In this document: piece by piece, positions 44,901 through 53,400 of the stretch
Numbering within the stretch: the stretch's first letter is position 1
Layout: every line of letters begins with the position of its first letter
From: an uncultured Roseburia sp.
GTDB lineage: Bacteria > Bacillota > Clostridia > Lachnospirales > Lachnospiraceae
Direction: 5' to 3'
Assembly: GCA_947644305.1 (NCBI GenBank)
Contig: CANRYS010000007.1
Span: 1 to 64,000 of the forward strand
Length of the DNA: 64,000 nucleotides
Position numbers and translations under genes: made by a program
The notes under the pieces: generated by a model
Seen by the model: only the letters and a program-made list of their open reading frames with translations
Told to the model about the DNA's origin: nothing
Databases searched by the model: none

Positions 44901-45560
44901 GGGGAGACGAAAAACAGCATCCGTGGACTGGGAGACGTCAATGTCAATGCCATTGAGGATTATAAAAGCGTCAGTGAGCGCTATGAACTGCTGAAAACCC
45001 AGCACGATGATCTGATCGAGTCCGAGGAGGCACTGAAAGAGATCATTGCCGATCTGGATGAGGAGATGCGGGGGCAGTTCAACGAAAAGTTCAGTCAGAT
45101 CAAATCCCAGTTTGACCGGGTATTCCGGGAGTTGTTTGGCGGTGGAAAGGGAACCCTGGAACTGGTGGAGGACGAGGATGTGTTAGAAGCTGGCATTCGA
45201 ATCATCGCCCAGCCGCCAGGAAAGAAACTGCAGAATATGATGCAGCTCTCTGGTGGAGAGAAGGCGTTGACGGCGATCGCCCTTTTATTTGCCATCCAGA
45301 ACCTGAAACCATCCCCTTTCTGCCTGCTGGATGAGATCGAGGCGGCATTGGATGACTCCAATGTAAAGAGGTATGCGAAGTATTTACATAAACTAACGAA
45401 GAACACACAGTTTATCGTGATCACCCACCGGCAGGGAACAATGTCGGCGGCGGATGCCCTCTATGGTATCACGATGCAGGAAAAGGGTGTGTCAACCCTT
45501 GTTTCTGTCAAACTGATCGAGGAACAGTTGAAAAATGAGCAGAAGGCGGCTGCACAATAG
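41979..45560 (+). CDS. smc: chromosome segregation protein SMC
   Basis: Condensin ATPase that organises chromosomes, with ScpA and ScpB. 1193 residues. Walker [11 protein letters not shown] near 32-41, [14 protein letters not shown], first coiled coil about 170-505, hinge about 520-680 ([23 protein letters not shown] to [15 protein letters not shown]), second coiled coil about 690-1020, then signature [17 protein letters not shown] and Walker [19 protein letters not shown] 41979 is preferred, 8 bases after TGGAG; a TTG two codons upstream is possible. Standard rnc-smc-ftsY order. Confidence 0.98.
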   Translation: MYLKSIEVHGFKSFANKLVFEFHNGITGIVGPNGSGKSNVADAVRWVLGEQSAKQLRGASMQDVIFAGTELRKPQSYAYVALTISNEDHKLNVPYEEVQVARRVYRSGESEYLLNGAACRLKDVQELFFDTGIGKEGYSIIGQGQIDKILSGKPEERRELFDEAAGIVKFKKRKATAEKNLEAESQNLLRVSDILTELEKQVGPLEKQSEKAREYLRLKEELKKYEISLFIQDYDSGQEDLQETKTNISNAEKELEEVKKEQESTKSQFEEVEHQIKKYDELLEQKKEKCNRDRLTLAGIEGEIRIAKEKISSLSHGKEYYADRMNSIQASVDEVTKEKEGYLESQKEFTGTLAQMQSEEAELLEETERLGERIGEMEKTIAEQNDIILSSMNQTSEIHIEHQKIESMMEQNSIRKAELNQRILSNKSQVSTAVEQMQREEEALEEIRRSLDAEYVKRKEFLKKAEECRAEFNDLRHELHERQRDYHMKSSRLATLKNITERYDGYGQSIRRVMEQKQENPGIVGVVADIIQVDKKYETAVETALGGSIQNIVTEDEQTAKDMITFLKKHRYGRATFLPLTTVSAAAGRIKPEVLSETGVIGCVSELVKKDHRFDGLVQYLLGRFVLVDSIDHAMALGRKFKHTLRIVTLEGELLNPGGSMSGGAYKNSNNLLGRRREMEKLEEEIQKIEKSMDKLRDKRKRLEEEASKAEQRAKEKDSVLKELGLRENTANIKYEQAVAVKEQKEAEFNAIVNDGKELESQKNILTETLSRIDSRLEESQRKNDQAKEIQEQTTEELEKAAETLSKSQERLAELKLEISSFTQKNSFLLENLEKTENRLTELEKEYQALVEEQNSSDTQVDQMNQSIEEFEGRITTCKDEITKLEQEIEDYSKKKEELMVSQKDFFDKRNEMMEHIGELDKECFRLGARKEKLEEQLENRINYMWNEYEVTYHNAKEMAGEPEFTYARIKNLVGETKNSIRGLGDVNVNAIEDYKSVSERYELLKTQHDDLIESEEALKEIIADLDEEMRGQFNEKFSQIKSQFDRVFRELFGGGKGTLELVEDEDVLEAGIRIIAQPPGKKLQNMMQLSGGEKALTAIALLFAIQNLKPSPFCLLDEIEAALDDSNVKRYAKYLHKLTKNTQFIVITHRQGTMSAADALYGITMQEKGVSTLVSVKLIEEQLKNEQKAAAQ

Positions 45561-45644
45561 CTGCGGGATCCAACAGATTCAAGTATTGTTTGTGCCGCCT
45601 GCGGCGGCATGTCTGGAAGTGTGAATAAGGAGAGAAAGAAGACA

Positions 45645-46565
45645 ATGGGTATTTTCAGTAAATTAAAGAGCGGACTGAGCAAGACGCGGGATAGTTTTGT
45701 GTCGGGCATCGATTCAATATTTTCCGGTTTTTCCGAAATTGATGATGATTTTTACGAGGAGCTGGAGGAGCAGCTGATCATGGCTGACATTGGCATGGAT
45801 ACTTCTATGAAGATCATCGAGGAGCTCCAGGAAAAAGTTAAGGAAGAGAAGATCAAAGAAGCATCGGCCTGTCGTACTCTTTTGATGGATACCATCAAAG
45901 AGCAGATGAAGGTACACGAGGATGCTTATGAGTTTGAAGAAAAGAAATCTGTGGTGCTGTTTATCGGCGTCAATGGTGTGGGAAAGACTACAAGTGTAGG
46001 GAAACTGGCAGGGCAGATGAAAAAAGATGGAAAAAAAGTGCTTCTGGCGGCGGCAGACACATTCCGCGCCGGCGCCATCGACCAGTTAAAGGAGTGGTCC
46101 GGCCGCGCCGGCGTGGATATCATTGCCGGCCAGGAGGGAGCAGATCCAGCGGCCATCGTGTATGACGCGGTGGCGGCGGCAAAGGCGAGAAATACGGATG
46201 TACTTTTGTGCGATACCGCAGGGCGTCTCCACAATAAGAAGAATCTGATGGCGGAGCTGCATAAGATTTACAAGATCATTGAAAATGAGTACAGCGACGC
46301 CCATCTGGAGACCTTTATCGTCGTGGACGGAACCACCGGACAGAACGCCCTTGTCCAGGCGAAGCAGTTCAGTGAGGTGGCAGATATCACAGGGGTTGTC
46401 CTCACTAAGCTGGACGGGACGGCGAAGGGCGGCATCGCCATCGCCATACAGTCCGAACTGAACATCCCGGTAAAATATATCGGCATCGGGGAAAAGCTCG
46501 ATGATCTGCAGAGATTTGACGCCGATGAGTTTGTGGACGCGCTATTTGATGTTGCAGAACAATAG
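45645..46565 (+). CDS. ftsY: signal recognition particle receptor FtsY
   Basis: SRP receptor GTPase that docks ribosome-SRP complexes at the membrane. About 306 residues from the usual MGIFSKLKSGLSKTRDSFVSG; an ATG at 45609 is upstream in frame. NG domain motifs: GVNGVGKTTSVGKLAG (about 109-124), AADTFRAGAIDQL, DTAGRLHNKKNLMAEL, VVDGTTGQNALVQAKQF, TKLDGTAKGGIAI and KYIGIGEKLDDLQRFDADEFVDALF. The acidic A-domain before it is short. Confidence 0.97.
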   Translation: MGIFSKLKSGLSKTRDSFVSGIDSIFSGFSEIDDDFYEELEEQLIMADIGMDTSMKIIEELQEKVKEEKIKEASACRTLLMDTIKEQMKVHEDAYEFEEKKSVVLFIGVNGVGKTTSVGKLAGQMKKDGKKVLLAAADTFRAGAIDQLKEWSGRAGVDIIAGQEGADPAAIVYDAVAAAKARNTDVLLCDTAGRLHNKKNLMAELHKIYKIIENEYSDAHLETFIVVDGTTGQNALVQAKQFSEVADITGVVLTKLDGTAKGGIAIAIQSELNIPVKYIGIGEKLDDLQRFDADEFVDALFDVAEQ

Positions 46566-46580
46566 AAATCGTGGTAAAAT
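46552..46580 (+). promoter_or_regulatory. candidate promoter for ilvA-his genes
   Basis: TTGCAG (46552-46557, inside the end of ftsY), 17-base spacer, TAAAAT (46575-46580). The short leader shows no T-box features. Confidence 0.55.
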
Positions 46581-46623
46581 GAGTGCCGATATAAAAAATG
46601 AGAAGAAAGGCAGATGACAATAC

Positions 46624-47844
46624 ATGATGACACTGGATAAATTTGAAGAGGCGAGCGAGAGGGTCAAGGAGGTCATTCTTCCGACGAACCTGATCTACAG
46701 CGAATACTATAGCGCCCAGACCGGAGCGAAAGTTTATTTCAAGCCGGAAAATATGCAGTACACGGGGGCTTATAAAGTAAGAGGTGCCTACTATAAGATC
46801 AGCACCCTGTCCGATGAGGAGAGGAAGAAAGGACTGATCACCGCATCTGCCGGAAATCATGCTCAGGGTGTGGCCTATGCGGCGAAACTTTTTGGAGTAA
46901 AGGCTGTGATCGTCATGCCCACAACTACACCACTTATTAAAGTAAACCGTACCAAAAGTTATGGTGCTGAAGTGGTGTTACACGGTAATGTATACGACGA
47001 TGCCTGCAGCCATGCGCTGAAGCTGGCAGAAGAACAGGGATATACCTTTGTCCATCCCTTTGATGATGAGGTGGTTGCCACGGGACAGGGGTCCATCGCT
47101 ATGGAGATCTTTAAGGAGCTTCCCACAGTGGATATCATTTTGGTTCCCGTCGGAGGCGGCGGGCTTGCCTGCGGCGTATCGACCCTGGCTAAACTGCTCA
47201 ACCCGAACATCAAAGTGATCGGCGTGGAGCCGGCGGGGGCAAACTGCATGCAGGAATCATTAAGACAGGGGAAGGTCGTGTCTCTGCCGGGAGTGAATAC
47301 CATCGCCGACGGCACTGCGGTGAAGACGCCGGGATCGAATATTTTCCCCTACATACAGAAAAATCTGGATGATATCATTACGGTGGATGACCATGACCTG
47401 ATTGTGAATTTCCTTGATATGATGGAAAACCATAAGATGGTGGTGGAAAATTCCGGGCTTTTGACTGTGGCGGCGCTGAAGAAAATGAACATCCAGGGAA
47501 AGAAAGTCGTGTCCATTCTCAGTGGCGGAAACATGGACGTCATCACCATTTCTTCTGTGGTGCAGCACGGTTTAATCCAGAGAGGAAGGGTATTTACCGT
47601 GTCTGTAGAGCTTCCAGACCGTCCCGGTGAGCTGCTCCATGTGGCGGATGTGATCGCTAAGGCACAGGGAAATGTCATTCGACTGGAACATAACCAGTTT
47701 ATCAGCATCAACCGCAATGCCGCAGTGGAGCTGACGATTACCATGGAGGCCTTTGGCCACGAACACAAGGAGCAGATCATAAAGGCGCTGGAAGATGCCG
47801 GATATGCACCGAAGAGCCAGCAGCCAACGGCGATCTATCACTAG
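46624..47844 (+). CDS. ilvA: threonine ammonia-lyase
   Basis: PLP enzyme giving 2-oxobutanoate from threonine, feeding isoleucine synthesis or catabolism. 406 residues. PLP lysine in YTGAYKVRGAYYKI (about 41-54), SAGNHAQGVAYAAKLFG near 76-92, Gly-rich phosphate loop VGGGGLACGV near 178-187, SGGNMDVI near 300; C-terminal ACT domain from about 325 (FTVSVELPDRPGELLHVADVIAK). Length and single ACT domain fit the shorter catabolic-type enzyme. It precedes the hisZGD genes by 21 bases. Confidence 0.94.
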   Translation: MMTLDKFEEASERVKEVILPTNLIYSEYYSAQTGAKVYFKPENMQYTGAYKVRGAYYKISTLSDEERKKGLITASAGNHAQGVAYAAKLFGVKAVIVMPTTTPLIKVNRTKSYGAEVVLHGNVYDDACSHALKLAEEQGYTFVHPFDDEVVATGQGSIAMEIFKELPTVDIILVPVGGGGLACGVSTLAKLLNPNIKVIGVEPAGANCMQESLRQGKVVSLPGVNTIADGTAVKTPGSNIFPYIQKNLDDIITVDDHDLIVNFLDMMENHKMVVENSGLLTVAALKKMNIQGKKVVSILSGGNMDVITISSVVQHGLIQRGRVFTVSVELPDRPGELLHVADVIAKAQGNVIRLEHNQFISINRNAAVELTITMEAFGHEHKEQIIKALEDAGYAPKSQQPTAIYH

Positions 47845-47865
47845 AACAGGAAGGGAAATGGCAAA

Positions 47866-49083
47866 ATGGAATACGAACAGAATTTGTTGTTTACTCCGGA
47901 GGGAGTCCGGGATATATATGGTGTAGAATGTGAGAAAAGAGAGTGGGTGGAAGCCGAGATTCATAAGATCATGAAGCTCTATGGATTTCAAGATATCCTC
48001 ACCCCGACTTTCGAGTTTTTTGATATCTTCAACCGGGAGCGGGGGACCGTGGAATCAAAGGAAATGTTCAAATTCTTTGACCAGTATAACAATACTCTGG
48101 CGCTGCGGCCGGATATCACGCCATCCATCGCAAGGTGTGTGGCAAAATATTATTCGGCAGAAGAGATGCCCATCCGTCTTTCCTATTCGGGAAATACTTT
48201 CATCCATCGACGGGGGTATCAGGGAAAGCTCTCGGAGATCGCCCAGATCGGCGCCGAGCTTATGAATGATTCTAGTTCCGATGCGGATGCTGAGATGATC
48301 GCCATGACGGTGGAATGTCTTGCCAGATCCGGCTTGAAGGAGTTTAAGATCGATGTGGGACATGCGGGATTTATCCGTGGTCTGATGGAAGAGTCAGGTT
48401 TTTCCGCTGAAGAGATTCAGGAATATAAACGTCTTATCGCCAATAAGAACAGTTTTGGCGTGGAGGAGATGATCGAGGAAAAAGATCTTTCTTCCCGGTT
48501 AAAGGAACTACTGATCCGGCTTCCAGATCTCTTTGGCGCAGAAGAGACACTGGCCTATGCCAGGGAGCGGGTCAGCCATCCGCTGGCGCTGGAGGCGTTG
48601 CAGCGTCTGGAGACCGTCCAGGAGATTCTTGGAATCTACGGGCTGGAAGAGAGTGTGACCTTTGACCTGGGAATGCTCAGTCATTACGATTATTATACAG
48701 GTATTATTTTTAAAGCATATACATATGGAACGGGAGAGGCGATCGTCACCGGGGGACGTTATGACAGGCTAATCGAGCAGTTTGGCAAAAAGTCGCCGGC
48801 GGTAGGACTTGCTATTGTCTTAGACCAGCTTATGAACGCCCTCGCCAGTCAGAACGCAGAGATCCCCACAGAGACGGACGGCATCCTGATCCTGTACCGT
48901 TCCGCCAGCCGCAAAGAGGCGGTTCATCTGGGAAACCGTTACCGGAATGAGGGACGCCGAGTGATGCTGATGCGCAGGGATGTGGAGACAGAGCTGGATG
49001 TATACCGCGGCTATGCGTCAGAGAATCAGATTTCTAGCATTGTCTATGTGGAAGACGACCAGACAACAACGATCGATCTATGA
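47866..49083 (+). CDS. hisZ: ATP phosphoribosyltransferase regulatory subunit
   Basis: Histidyl-tRNA-synthetase paralogue that activates short-form HisG and gives histidine feedback. 405 residues. Class II fold signs: LLFTPEGVRDIYGVECEKRE near 5-24, TPTFEF, LALRPDITPSIARCVA near 76-91, RLSYSGNTFIHRRGYQGKLSEIAQIGAEL, LGMLSHYDYYTGIIFKAYTYG near 265 and GGRYDRL. The tRNA-charging parts are lost. AGGAAGGG precedes the ATG. Confidence 0.95.
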   Translation: MEYEQNLLFTPEGVRDIYGVECEKREWVEAEIHKIMKLYGFQDILTPTFEFFDIFNRERGTVESKEMFKFFDQYNNTLALRPDITPSIARCVAKYYSAEEMPIRLSYSGNTFIHRRGYQGKLSEIAQIGAELMNDSSSDADAEMIAMTVECLARSGLKEFKIDVGHAGFIRGLMEESGFSAEEIQEYKRLIANKNSFGVEEMIEEKDLSSRLKELLIRLPDLFGAEETLAYARERVSHPLALEALQRLETVQEILGIYGLEESVTFDLGMLSHYDYYTGIIFKAYTYGTGEAIVTGGRYDRLIEQFGKKSPAVGLAIVLDQLMNALASQNAEIPTETDGILILYRSASRKEAVHLGNRYRNEGRRVMLMRRDVETELDVYRGYASENQISSIVYVEDDQTTTIDL

Positions 49084-49105
49084 CAGATTCAGGATGGAGG
49101 AAGGA

Positions 49106-49747
49106 ATGAAATATTTAACGATTGCACTGGCAAAGGGAAGACTTGCTAAGCAGACACTGGCATTACTGGAGCAGACGGGCATCACCTGTGAGGAGATGAA
49201 GGACAAGGATACGAGAAAGCTGATCTTTGTCAATGAGGAGTTGGGACTGAAATTTTTCCTCTCCAAGACTTCGGATGTGCCTACATATGTAGAATACGGC
49301 GCTGCGGATATCGGAGTGGTGGGAAGCGATACCATTCTGGAAGAGGGACGTAAGATTCTGGAGGTTCTGGATCTGGGACTTGGAAAATGCCGTATGTGTG
49401 TGGCAGGTCCGGCATCCGCCAGAGAACTTTTGAAAAAAAATGAGATCATCCGGGTGGCTTCCAAATATCCGAAGATCGCCAAGGATTATTTTTATAATAA
49501 AAAACATCAGACCGTGGAGATCGTGAAGCTGAATGGTTCTGTGGAACTGGCGCCCATTGTTGGACTCTCCGAGGTGATCGTAGATATCGTGGAGACCGGG
49601 TCTACCCTGAAGGAAAACGGTCTGGAGGTATTGGAGGAGATCTGTCCGCTGTCGGCGAGAGTGGTTGTCAATGAGGCGAGCATGAAGATGCAGCGGGAAC
49701 GGATCACAAAGATCGTAAAAGATTTAAAGCAGGCATTGAACGAATAG
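49106..49747 (+). CDS. hisG: ATP phosphoribosyltransferase, short form
   Basis: First step of histidine synthesis. 213 residues from MKYLTIALAKGRLAKQTL, behind GGAGGAAGG; the short form lacks the regulatory C-terminal domain and needs HisZ, which is encoded just upstream. Motifs: VPTYVEYGAADIGVVGSDTILEE near 57-79, DLGLGKCRMCVAGP, VASKYPKIAKDYF, LNGSVELAPIVGLSEVIVDIVETGSTLKENGLEVLE. The upstream extension of the frame into hisZ has no support. Confidence 0.97.
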   Translation: MKYLTIALAKGRLAKQTLALLEQTGITCEEMKDKDTRKLIFVNEELGLKFFLSKTSDVPTYVEYGAADIGVVGSDTILEEGRKILEVLDLGLGKCRMCVAGPASARELLKKNEIIRVASKYPKIAKDYFYNKKHQTVEIVKLNGSVELAPIVGLSEVIVDIVETGSTLKENGLEVLEEICPLSARVVVNEASMKMQRERITKIVKDLKQALNE

Positions 49748-49760
49748 AAAGGAGAGGGCG

Positions 49761-51056
49761 ATGATGAGACGGATCAGACTGGACGAGGCATCGATGGAAA
49801 ATATTCTGGAAAGTCTGCTGAAACGCAGTCCGAACCAGTATGACACCTATCAGGATACGGTAAATGAGATTTTGAACGAGGTAAAGGAAAAGGGAGATGA
49901 AGCCCTGTTCCGTTATACAAAGAAATTTGATAAAGCTGAGATCACGCCAGACAATATTCAGGTGACCGAAGCAGAGATCCAGGAGGCATATACGCAGGTG
50001 GAGGCTTCTCTGGTGGAGGTCATGAAAAAATCGCTGGCAAACATCCAGGATTTTCATAAAAAACAGCTTCGCAACAGTTGGATTGAGACGCGAGAGGACG
50101 GTGTGGTCCTGGGACAGCGCATGACGCCTTTAGAGAGCGTTGGTGTATATGTGCCCGGGGGAAAAGCGGCATATCCTTCCAGCGTGCTTATGAACATCAT
50201 TCCTGCCCAGGTGGCGGGAGTGGAGCGTATCGTTATGGTGACGCCTCCGGGAGCGGATGGAAAGGTAAATCCTGCCACATTGGTCGCGGCAGACTTAGCA
50301 GGAGCCACAGAGGTATACAAAGTGGGAGGGGCGCAGGCAGTGGCTGCCCTTGCCTATGGGACCGCCTCCATCAAAAAGGTGGCAAAGATCTGCGGACCGG
50401 GAAATATATTTGTGGCGTTGGCGAAAAAGACGGTGTATGGACATGTGAGCATTGATTCCATCGCAGGTCCCAGTGAGATCCTCGTGCTGGCAGATGAGAC
50501 AGCGAATCCCCGTTATGTGGCGGCGGATCTTTTGTCCCAGGCAGAACACGACGAGCTGGCTTCTGCCATCCTGGTGACCACCAGTGAGGAGCTGGCAGTG
50601 AAGGTGGAAGAAGAGATTGAGGAATTTTTGAAGACCTTGAGCCGAGCGGATATCATCCGCAAGTCTCTGGAGAATTATGGATATCTTTTGGTGGCGGATT
50701 CCATGTCCGACGCCATCCGGGCGGCCAACGAGATCGCTTCAGAGCACCTTGAGATCCTGACGAAGAATCCTTTTGATACGATGACAAGGATAAAAAATGC
50801 TGGGGCGATCTTCCTCGGCGAATACAGCAGTGAACCCCTGGGAGACTATTTTGCGGGGCCGAATCATGTGCTTCCCACCAATGGCACCGCCAAGTTTTTC
50901 TCACCGCTGAATGTAGATGATTTTATAAAAAAATCCAGTCTGATCTCTTATTCCAAAGAGGCGCTGGAGCCGATCCACAAAGACATCATTCAATTTGCCA
51001 ATGCGGAGCAGCTTACGGCACATGCCAATTCCATTGCCGTGCGCTTTGAGGATTGA
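49761..51056 (+). CDS. hisD: histidinol dehydrogenase
   Basis: Zinc enzyme oxidising histidinol to histidine in two steps. 431 residues. Motifs: PLESVGVYVPGGKAAYPSSVLMNIIPAQVAGV near 120-150, KVGGAQAVAALAYGT, KICGPGNIFVALAKK, GPSEILVLAD near 238, zinc-region LLSQAEHDELASAILVT near 262, catalytic SEHLEILT near 325, and YFAGPNHVLPT near 362. Two ATGs in tandem follow GGAGAGGG. The remaining his genes do not follow: the operon ends here at a repeat-built terminator. Confidence 0.97.
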   Translation: MMRRIRLDEASMENILESLLKRSPNQYDTYQDTVNEILNEVKEKGDEALFRYTKKFDKAEITPDNIQVTEAEIQEAYTQVEASLVEVMKKSLANIQDFHKKQLRNSWIETREDGVVLGQRMTPLESVGVYVPGGKAAYPSSVLMNIIPAQVAGVERIVMVTPPGADGKVNPATLVAADLAGATEVYKVGGAQAVAALAYGTASIKKVAKICGPGNIFVALAKKTVYGHVSIDSIAGPSEILVLADETANPRYVAADLLSQAEHDELASAILVTTSEELAVKVEEEIEEFLKTLSRADIIRKSLENYGYLLVADSMSDAIRAANEIASEHLEILTKNPFDTMTRIKNAGAIFLGEYSSEPLGDYFAGPNHVLPTNGTAKFFSPLNVDDFIKKSSLISYSKEALEPIHKDIIQFANAEQLTAHANSIAVRFED

Positions 51057-51062
51057 GAGAGA

Positions 51063-51259
51063 TTGCCTGTCCGCTTAGCCGCTTGATGGGGCTTATCTAC
51101 AAAAAAGCCGATTGCTTCGTGCTGACGCACTCCCGCAATCGCCGCCGGTATTCGCATTCCGGCTGGCTCAGCCTCCATGCTCATACCGTTTTGCCCATCA
51201 AATGTCTAAGCGTTCATGCAAGTTTCCTTGCCTGTCCGCTTAGCCGCTTGATGGGGCTT
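51063..51259 (+). repeat. 32-bp direct repeats flanking a hairpin-rich 133-bp segment
   Basis: A 32-bp sequence beginning TTGCCTGTCCGCTTAG and ending GATGGGGCTT occurs exactly at 51063-51094 and 51228-51259. Between the copies are GATTGC..GCAATC (with inner GTGC/GCAC), GCCGG..CCGGC, and a degraded inverted copy of the repeat at about 51193-51222. The second copy with that inverted copy forms the hisD terminator. No coding sense is apparent. Confidence 0.85.
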
Positions 51260-51263
51260 TTTT
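51194..51263 (+). terminator. terminator of hisD built from the repeat
   Basis: CCCATCAA (51194-51201) pairs with TTGATGGG (51248-51255), CTAAGCG (51206-51212) with CGCTTAG (51237-51243), and GCAAG (51218-51222) with CTTGC (51227-51231). Symmetric 4x4 and 5x5 internal loops separate the helices, with loop TTTC, then TTTTTT. It lies between convergent hisD and tetR. Confidence 0.75.
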
Positions 51264-51269
51264 CGTATC

Positions 51270-51884
51270 TTAAGACATAAGAAAATTAAGGGCACCGATA
51301 GGATTTTCGGTGCCCTTTTCCAATAGGCAGATCAATCCCCGGATCGTCTCCGCCGTCTCTTCCTCGGTAGAAGGGACGATGGTGTTATCCAATTTTACCG
51401 TTAAGATAATCAATACGATTTCAGCCAGGGCGGCGGGATGATCAAAGGTGATATCTCCAGTTTCTATGCCCTGCTGAATAATAGATGTCAGCACTGGTTT
51501 TAATTCTGTCACCATATAATTCAGGTATTTTTGGTGAAGGAATGCCCACTCCGTGCCAGTTTCCAGCGCGGAGACCGAGGCATCCTGTCGGATAAATTCT
51601 GCGGAAGAGCTGCGGCATGCCTGAAAAAGCATTGCCATCCGCGTGAATGGGGGAATTTCCTTCTGGGTGGCGAGATTTTTTGCCAGCTCCAGAGGCTTTT
51701 TATAATTACGTTCGATCAGTGCATCTAAAATCTCTTCCTTCGAAGAAAAATAATAATATATACTTCCCTTTCCAATTCCGGCGGCTTGGGCGATCTCACG
51801 GACCGTGATCGCCTGCATGTCCCTGCTGGTCAGTAATTCTTCCAGTGCATCCAATATTTTCTCATATTTCATAGGTTCTGGCAT
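51270..51884 (-). CDS. TetR-family transcriptional regulator
   Basis: Ligand-responsive repressor. About 204 residues from MPEPMKYEKILDALEELL; CGGAGG lies 9 bases before this ATG, and another in-frame ATG two codons upstream is too close. N-terminal helix-turn-helix ITVREIAQAAGIGKGSIYYYFSSKEEILDALIE (about 26-58), then a ligand-binding helical domain without close similarity recognised. Divergent from the SCP2/condensation cluster; two identical 20-bp operator-like sites lie between, so it very likely controls that cluster and perhaps itself. Confidence 0.92.
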   Translation of the reverse strand: MPEPMKYEKILDALEELLTSRDMQAITVREIAQAAGIGKGSIYYYFSSKEEILDALIERNYKKPLELAKNLATQKEIPPFTRMAMLFQACRSSSAEFIRQDASVSALETGTEWAFLHQKYLNYMVTELKPVLTSIIQQGIETGDITFDHPAALAEIVLIILTVKLDNTIVPSTEEETAETIRGLICLLEKGTENPIGALNFLMS

Positions 51885-52016
51885 GGTCATTTTCCTCCGA
51901 TTATTATCTGATACACCAAAGTATATCATATTTCTGAACGAAATGTTAGTTTTATGGCGCTAATTTATATATGTTTTTGTAGAGTGGAAAATTTTGTAAA
52001 TCTTGGAAAGTGAGAG

Positions 52017-52045
52017 TTGACCACTGGTCGAAAAAGTGTTATTGT
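52017..52045 (+). promoter_or_regulatory. promoter and operator 1 of the SCP2/condensation cluster
   Basis: TTGACC (52017-52022), 17-base spacer, TATTGT (52040-52045). The -35 begins the first copy of the 20-bp site TTGACCACTGGTCGAAAAAG (52017-52036), whose core GACCA-C-TGGTC is a palindrome. Binding by the TetR protein would block polymerase. Confidence 0.75.
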
Positions 52046-52060
52046 AAGCTTGTAATAAAA

Positions 52061-52080
52061 TTGACCACTGGTCGAAAAAG
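52061..52080 (+). promoter_or_regulatory. operator 2, exact copy of the 20-bp site
   Basis: Identical to 52017-52036, 44 bases downstream, between the expected transcription start and the ribosome site (AAAGG). Same-orientation exact copies at about four helical turns suggest cooperative binding of two TetR dimers. Confidence 0.8.
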
Positions 52081-52098
52081 AAAGGAAAATGGTGAAAA

Positions 52099-52428
52099 AT
52101 GACCTATGCAGATTTTTTTGCTCTGGTAAAGGAGCAGTTTATGGGAGCCGATGTCAGTGATGTCCAAGAACATTTAGCCTATCAGTTCAATATCACGGGA
52201 GAGGCGGAAGGAATTTTTTATGTTGAGGTAAAAGAAGGACAGTTGTATGTAGAGCCCTATGAGTATTTTGATCGGGATGCTATGTTTACAGCGAGCGCAG
52301 AAACACTTATGAAGATCGCAGAAGGAAAGCTGGATCCGGTGTTGGCATTTACCCTGCAAAAATTAAAGGTGGAGGGAAATATTGATAAGGCGCTCAAATT
52401 AAAGGATTTGATCAACAGCAAGCGCTGA
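52099..52428 (+). CDS. SCP2 sterol-binding domain protein
   Basis: Small soluble carrier of hydrophobic ligands, 109 residues, one SCP2 domain over the full length. Typical features: alternating strands NITGEAEGIFYVEVKEGQLYVEP, then the helix-rich end DAMFTASAETLMKIAEGKLDPVLAFTLQKLKVEGNIDKALKLKDLI, which is a strong match to bacterial SCP2 proteins. In this operon it may hold a fatty or isoprenoid substrate for the ligase or hydrolase. First gene of the TetR-controlled unit. Confidence 0.9.
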   Translation: MTYADFFALVKEQFMGADVSDVQEHLAYQFNITGEAEGIFYVEVKEGQLYVEPYEYFDRDAMFTASAETLMKIAEGKLDPVLAFTLQKLKVEGNIDKALKLKDLINSKR

Positions 52429-52443
52429 TTCCGGAGGTGAAGG

Positions 52444-53400
52444 ATGATGGGGATTGGAAGAGGAATCCTGGCAGCGATTGGGGGACTCACGATCGCAGAG
52501 CTGGCGGGATCTGTCTATATGTACCGCCGGACGATGATACGTTGTCCGGGAAAGGCAAATAATAAGAGGACCATCAAAATGTCGGGAACCGACTGGGATC
52601 GCTATATGCCGGTGATCGAAGAGCGAAAGGAGCGGTTTCTGGCCCATAACAGGGAAGACGTATATCTGGATTCGGAAGACAGTTTGAGGCTTCATGCCAC
52701 TTATTTTCCTGAGGGGGACCAGAAGAAAGTGGTGATCTGTTTTCACGGCTACACCAGTCAGGGGATGAAAGACTATATTGCTCTTTCGGATTTTTATCTG
52801 AAAAGAGGGTTCAGTATGCTTTTGGTGGATGCCAGAGCCCATGGTGACAGCGAGGGCAAATACATAGGGTTTGGATGTCTGGACCGGCGGGACGCCTTAT
52901 TGTGGATCCAGTGGGTGTTAGGCCGCTGCGGCAGGAATACGGATATACTGCTTCACGGAATTTCCATGGGAGGGGCTACGGTGCTGATGTGTACTGGTTT
53001 GGAACTGCCGGAGCAGGTGAGGGGCGTGGTCTCGGATTGTGCATTTACCTCACCGAAGGAAGTTTTTTCCCATGTGCTGCGTTCCATGTATCATATGCCG
53101 GCATTTCCGATGATGGGGATTTCCGATTGGCTCAACCGCCGGCTGGCGGGATATGGTCTGGATGAGTGCAATGCGGCCAGAGAGGTGAAAAAGGCTAAGA
53201 TCCCGGCTCTGCTCATCCACGGCTCCGGGGATGGGTTTGTTCCTAGATGGATGTGCGACAAGATCTTTGAACATTATGGGGCGGCGAAGAGAAAGCTGGT
53301 TATTGAAGGAGCGGCTCATGCTGAAAGTTATTTTAAGGACATGAAGCAATATGAGAGCACATTGGATGAGTGGCTGGAACAGGAATGGAGGAGAGTATGA
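52444..53400 (+). CDS. alpha/beta hydrolase
   Basis: Predicted serine esterase/acyl hydrolase of the alpha/beta fold. 318 residues with an N-terminal hydrophobic anchor (about 3-22). Oxyanion region CFHGYTSQGMKDY near 98-110; nucleophile elbow GISMGGATVL (G-x-S-x-G) near 174-183; acid in GSGDGFVP near 262-270; His in GAAHAESYF near 290. In a condensation/carrier cluster it could release or edit the acyl product. The stop overlaps the next ATG (ATGA), so translation is coupled. Confidence 0.9.
   Translation: MMGIGRGILAAIGGLTIAELAGSVYMYRRTMIRCPGKANNKRTIKMSGTDWDRYMPVIEERKERFLAHNREDVYLDSEDSLRLHATYFPEGDQKKVVICFHGYTSQGMKDYIALSDFYLKRGFSMLLVDARAHGDSEGKYIGFGCLDRRDALLWIQWVLGRCGRNTDILLHGISMGGATVLMCTGLELPEQVRGVVSDCAFTSPKEVFSHVLRSMYHMPAFPMMGISDWLNRRLAGYGLDECNAAREVKKAKIPALLIHGSGDGFVPRWMCDKIFEHYGAAKRKLVIEGAAHAESYFKDMKQYESTLDEWLEQEWRRV

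Noticed and set aside
46566-46623. T-box or other amino-acid riboswitch before ilvA and the his genes
   Set aside because: The leader is under 50 bases, with no specifier-loop or antiterminator motif.
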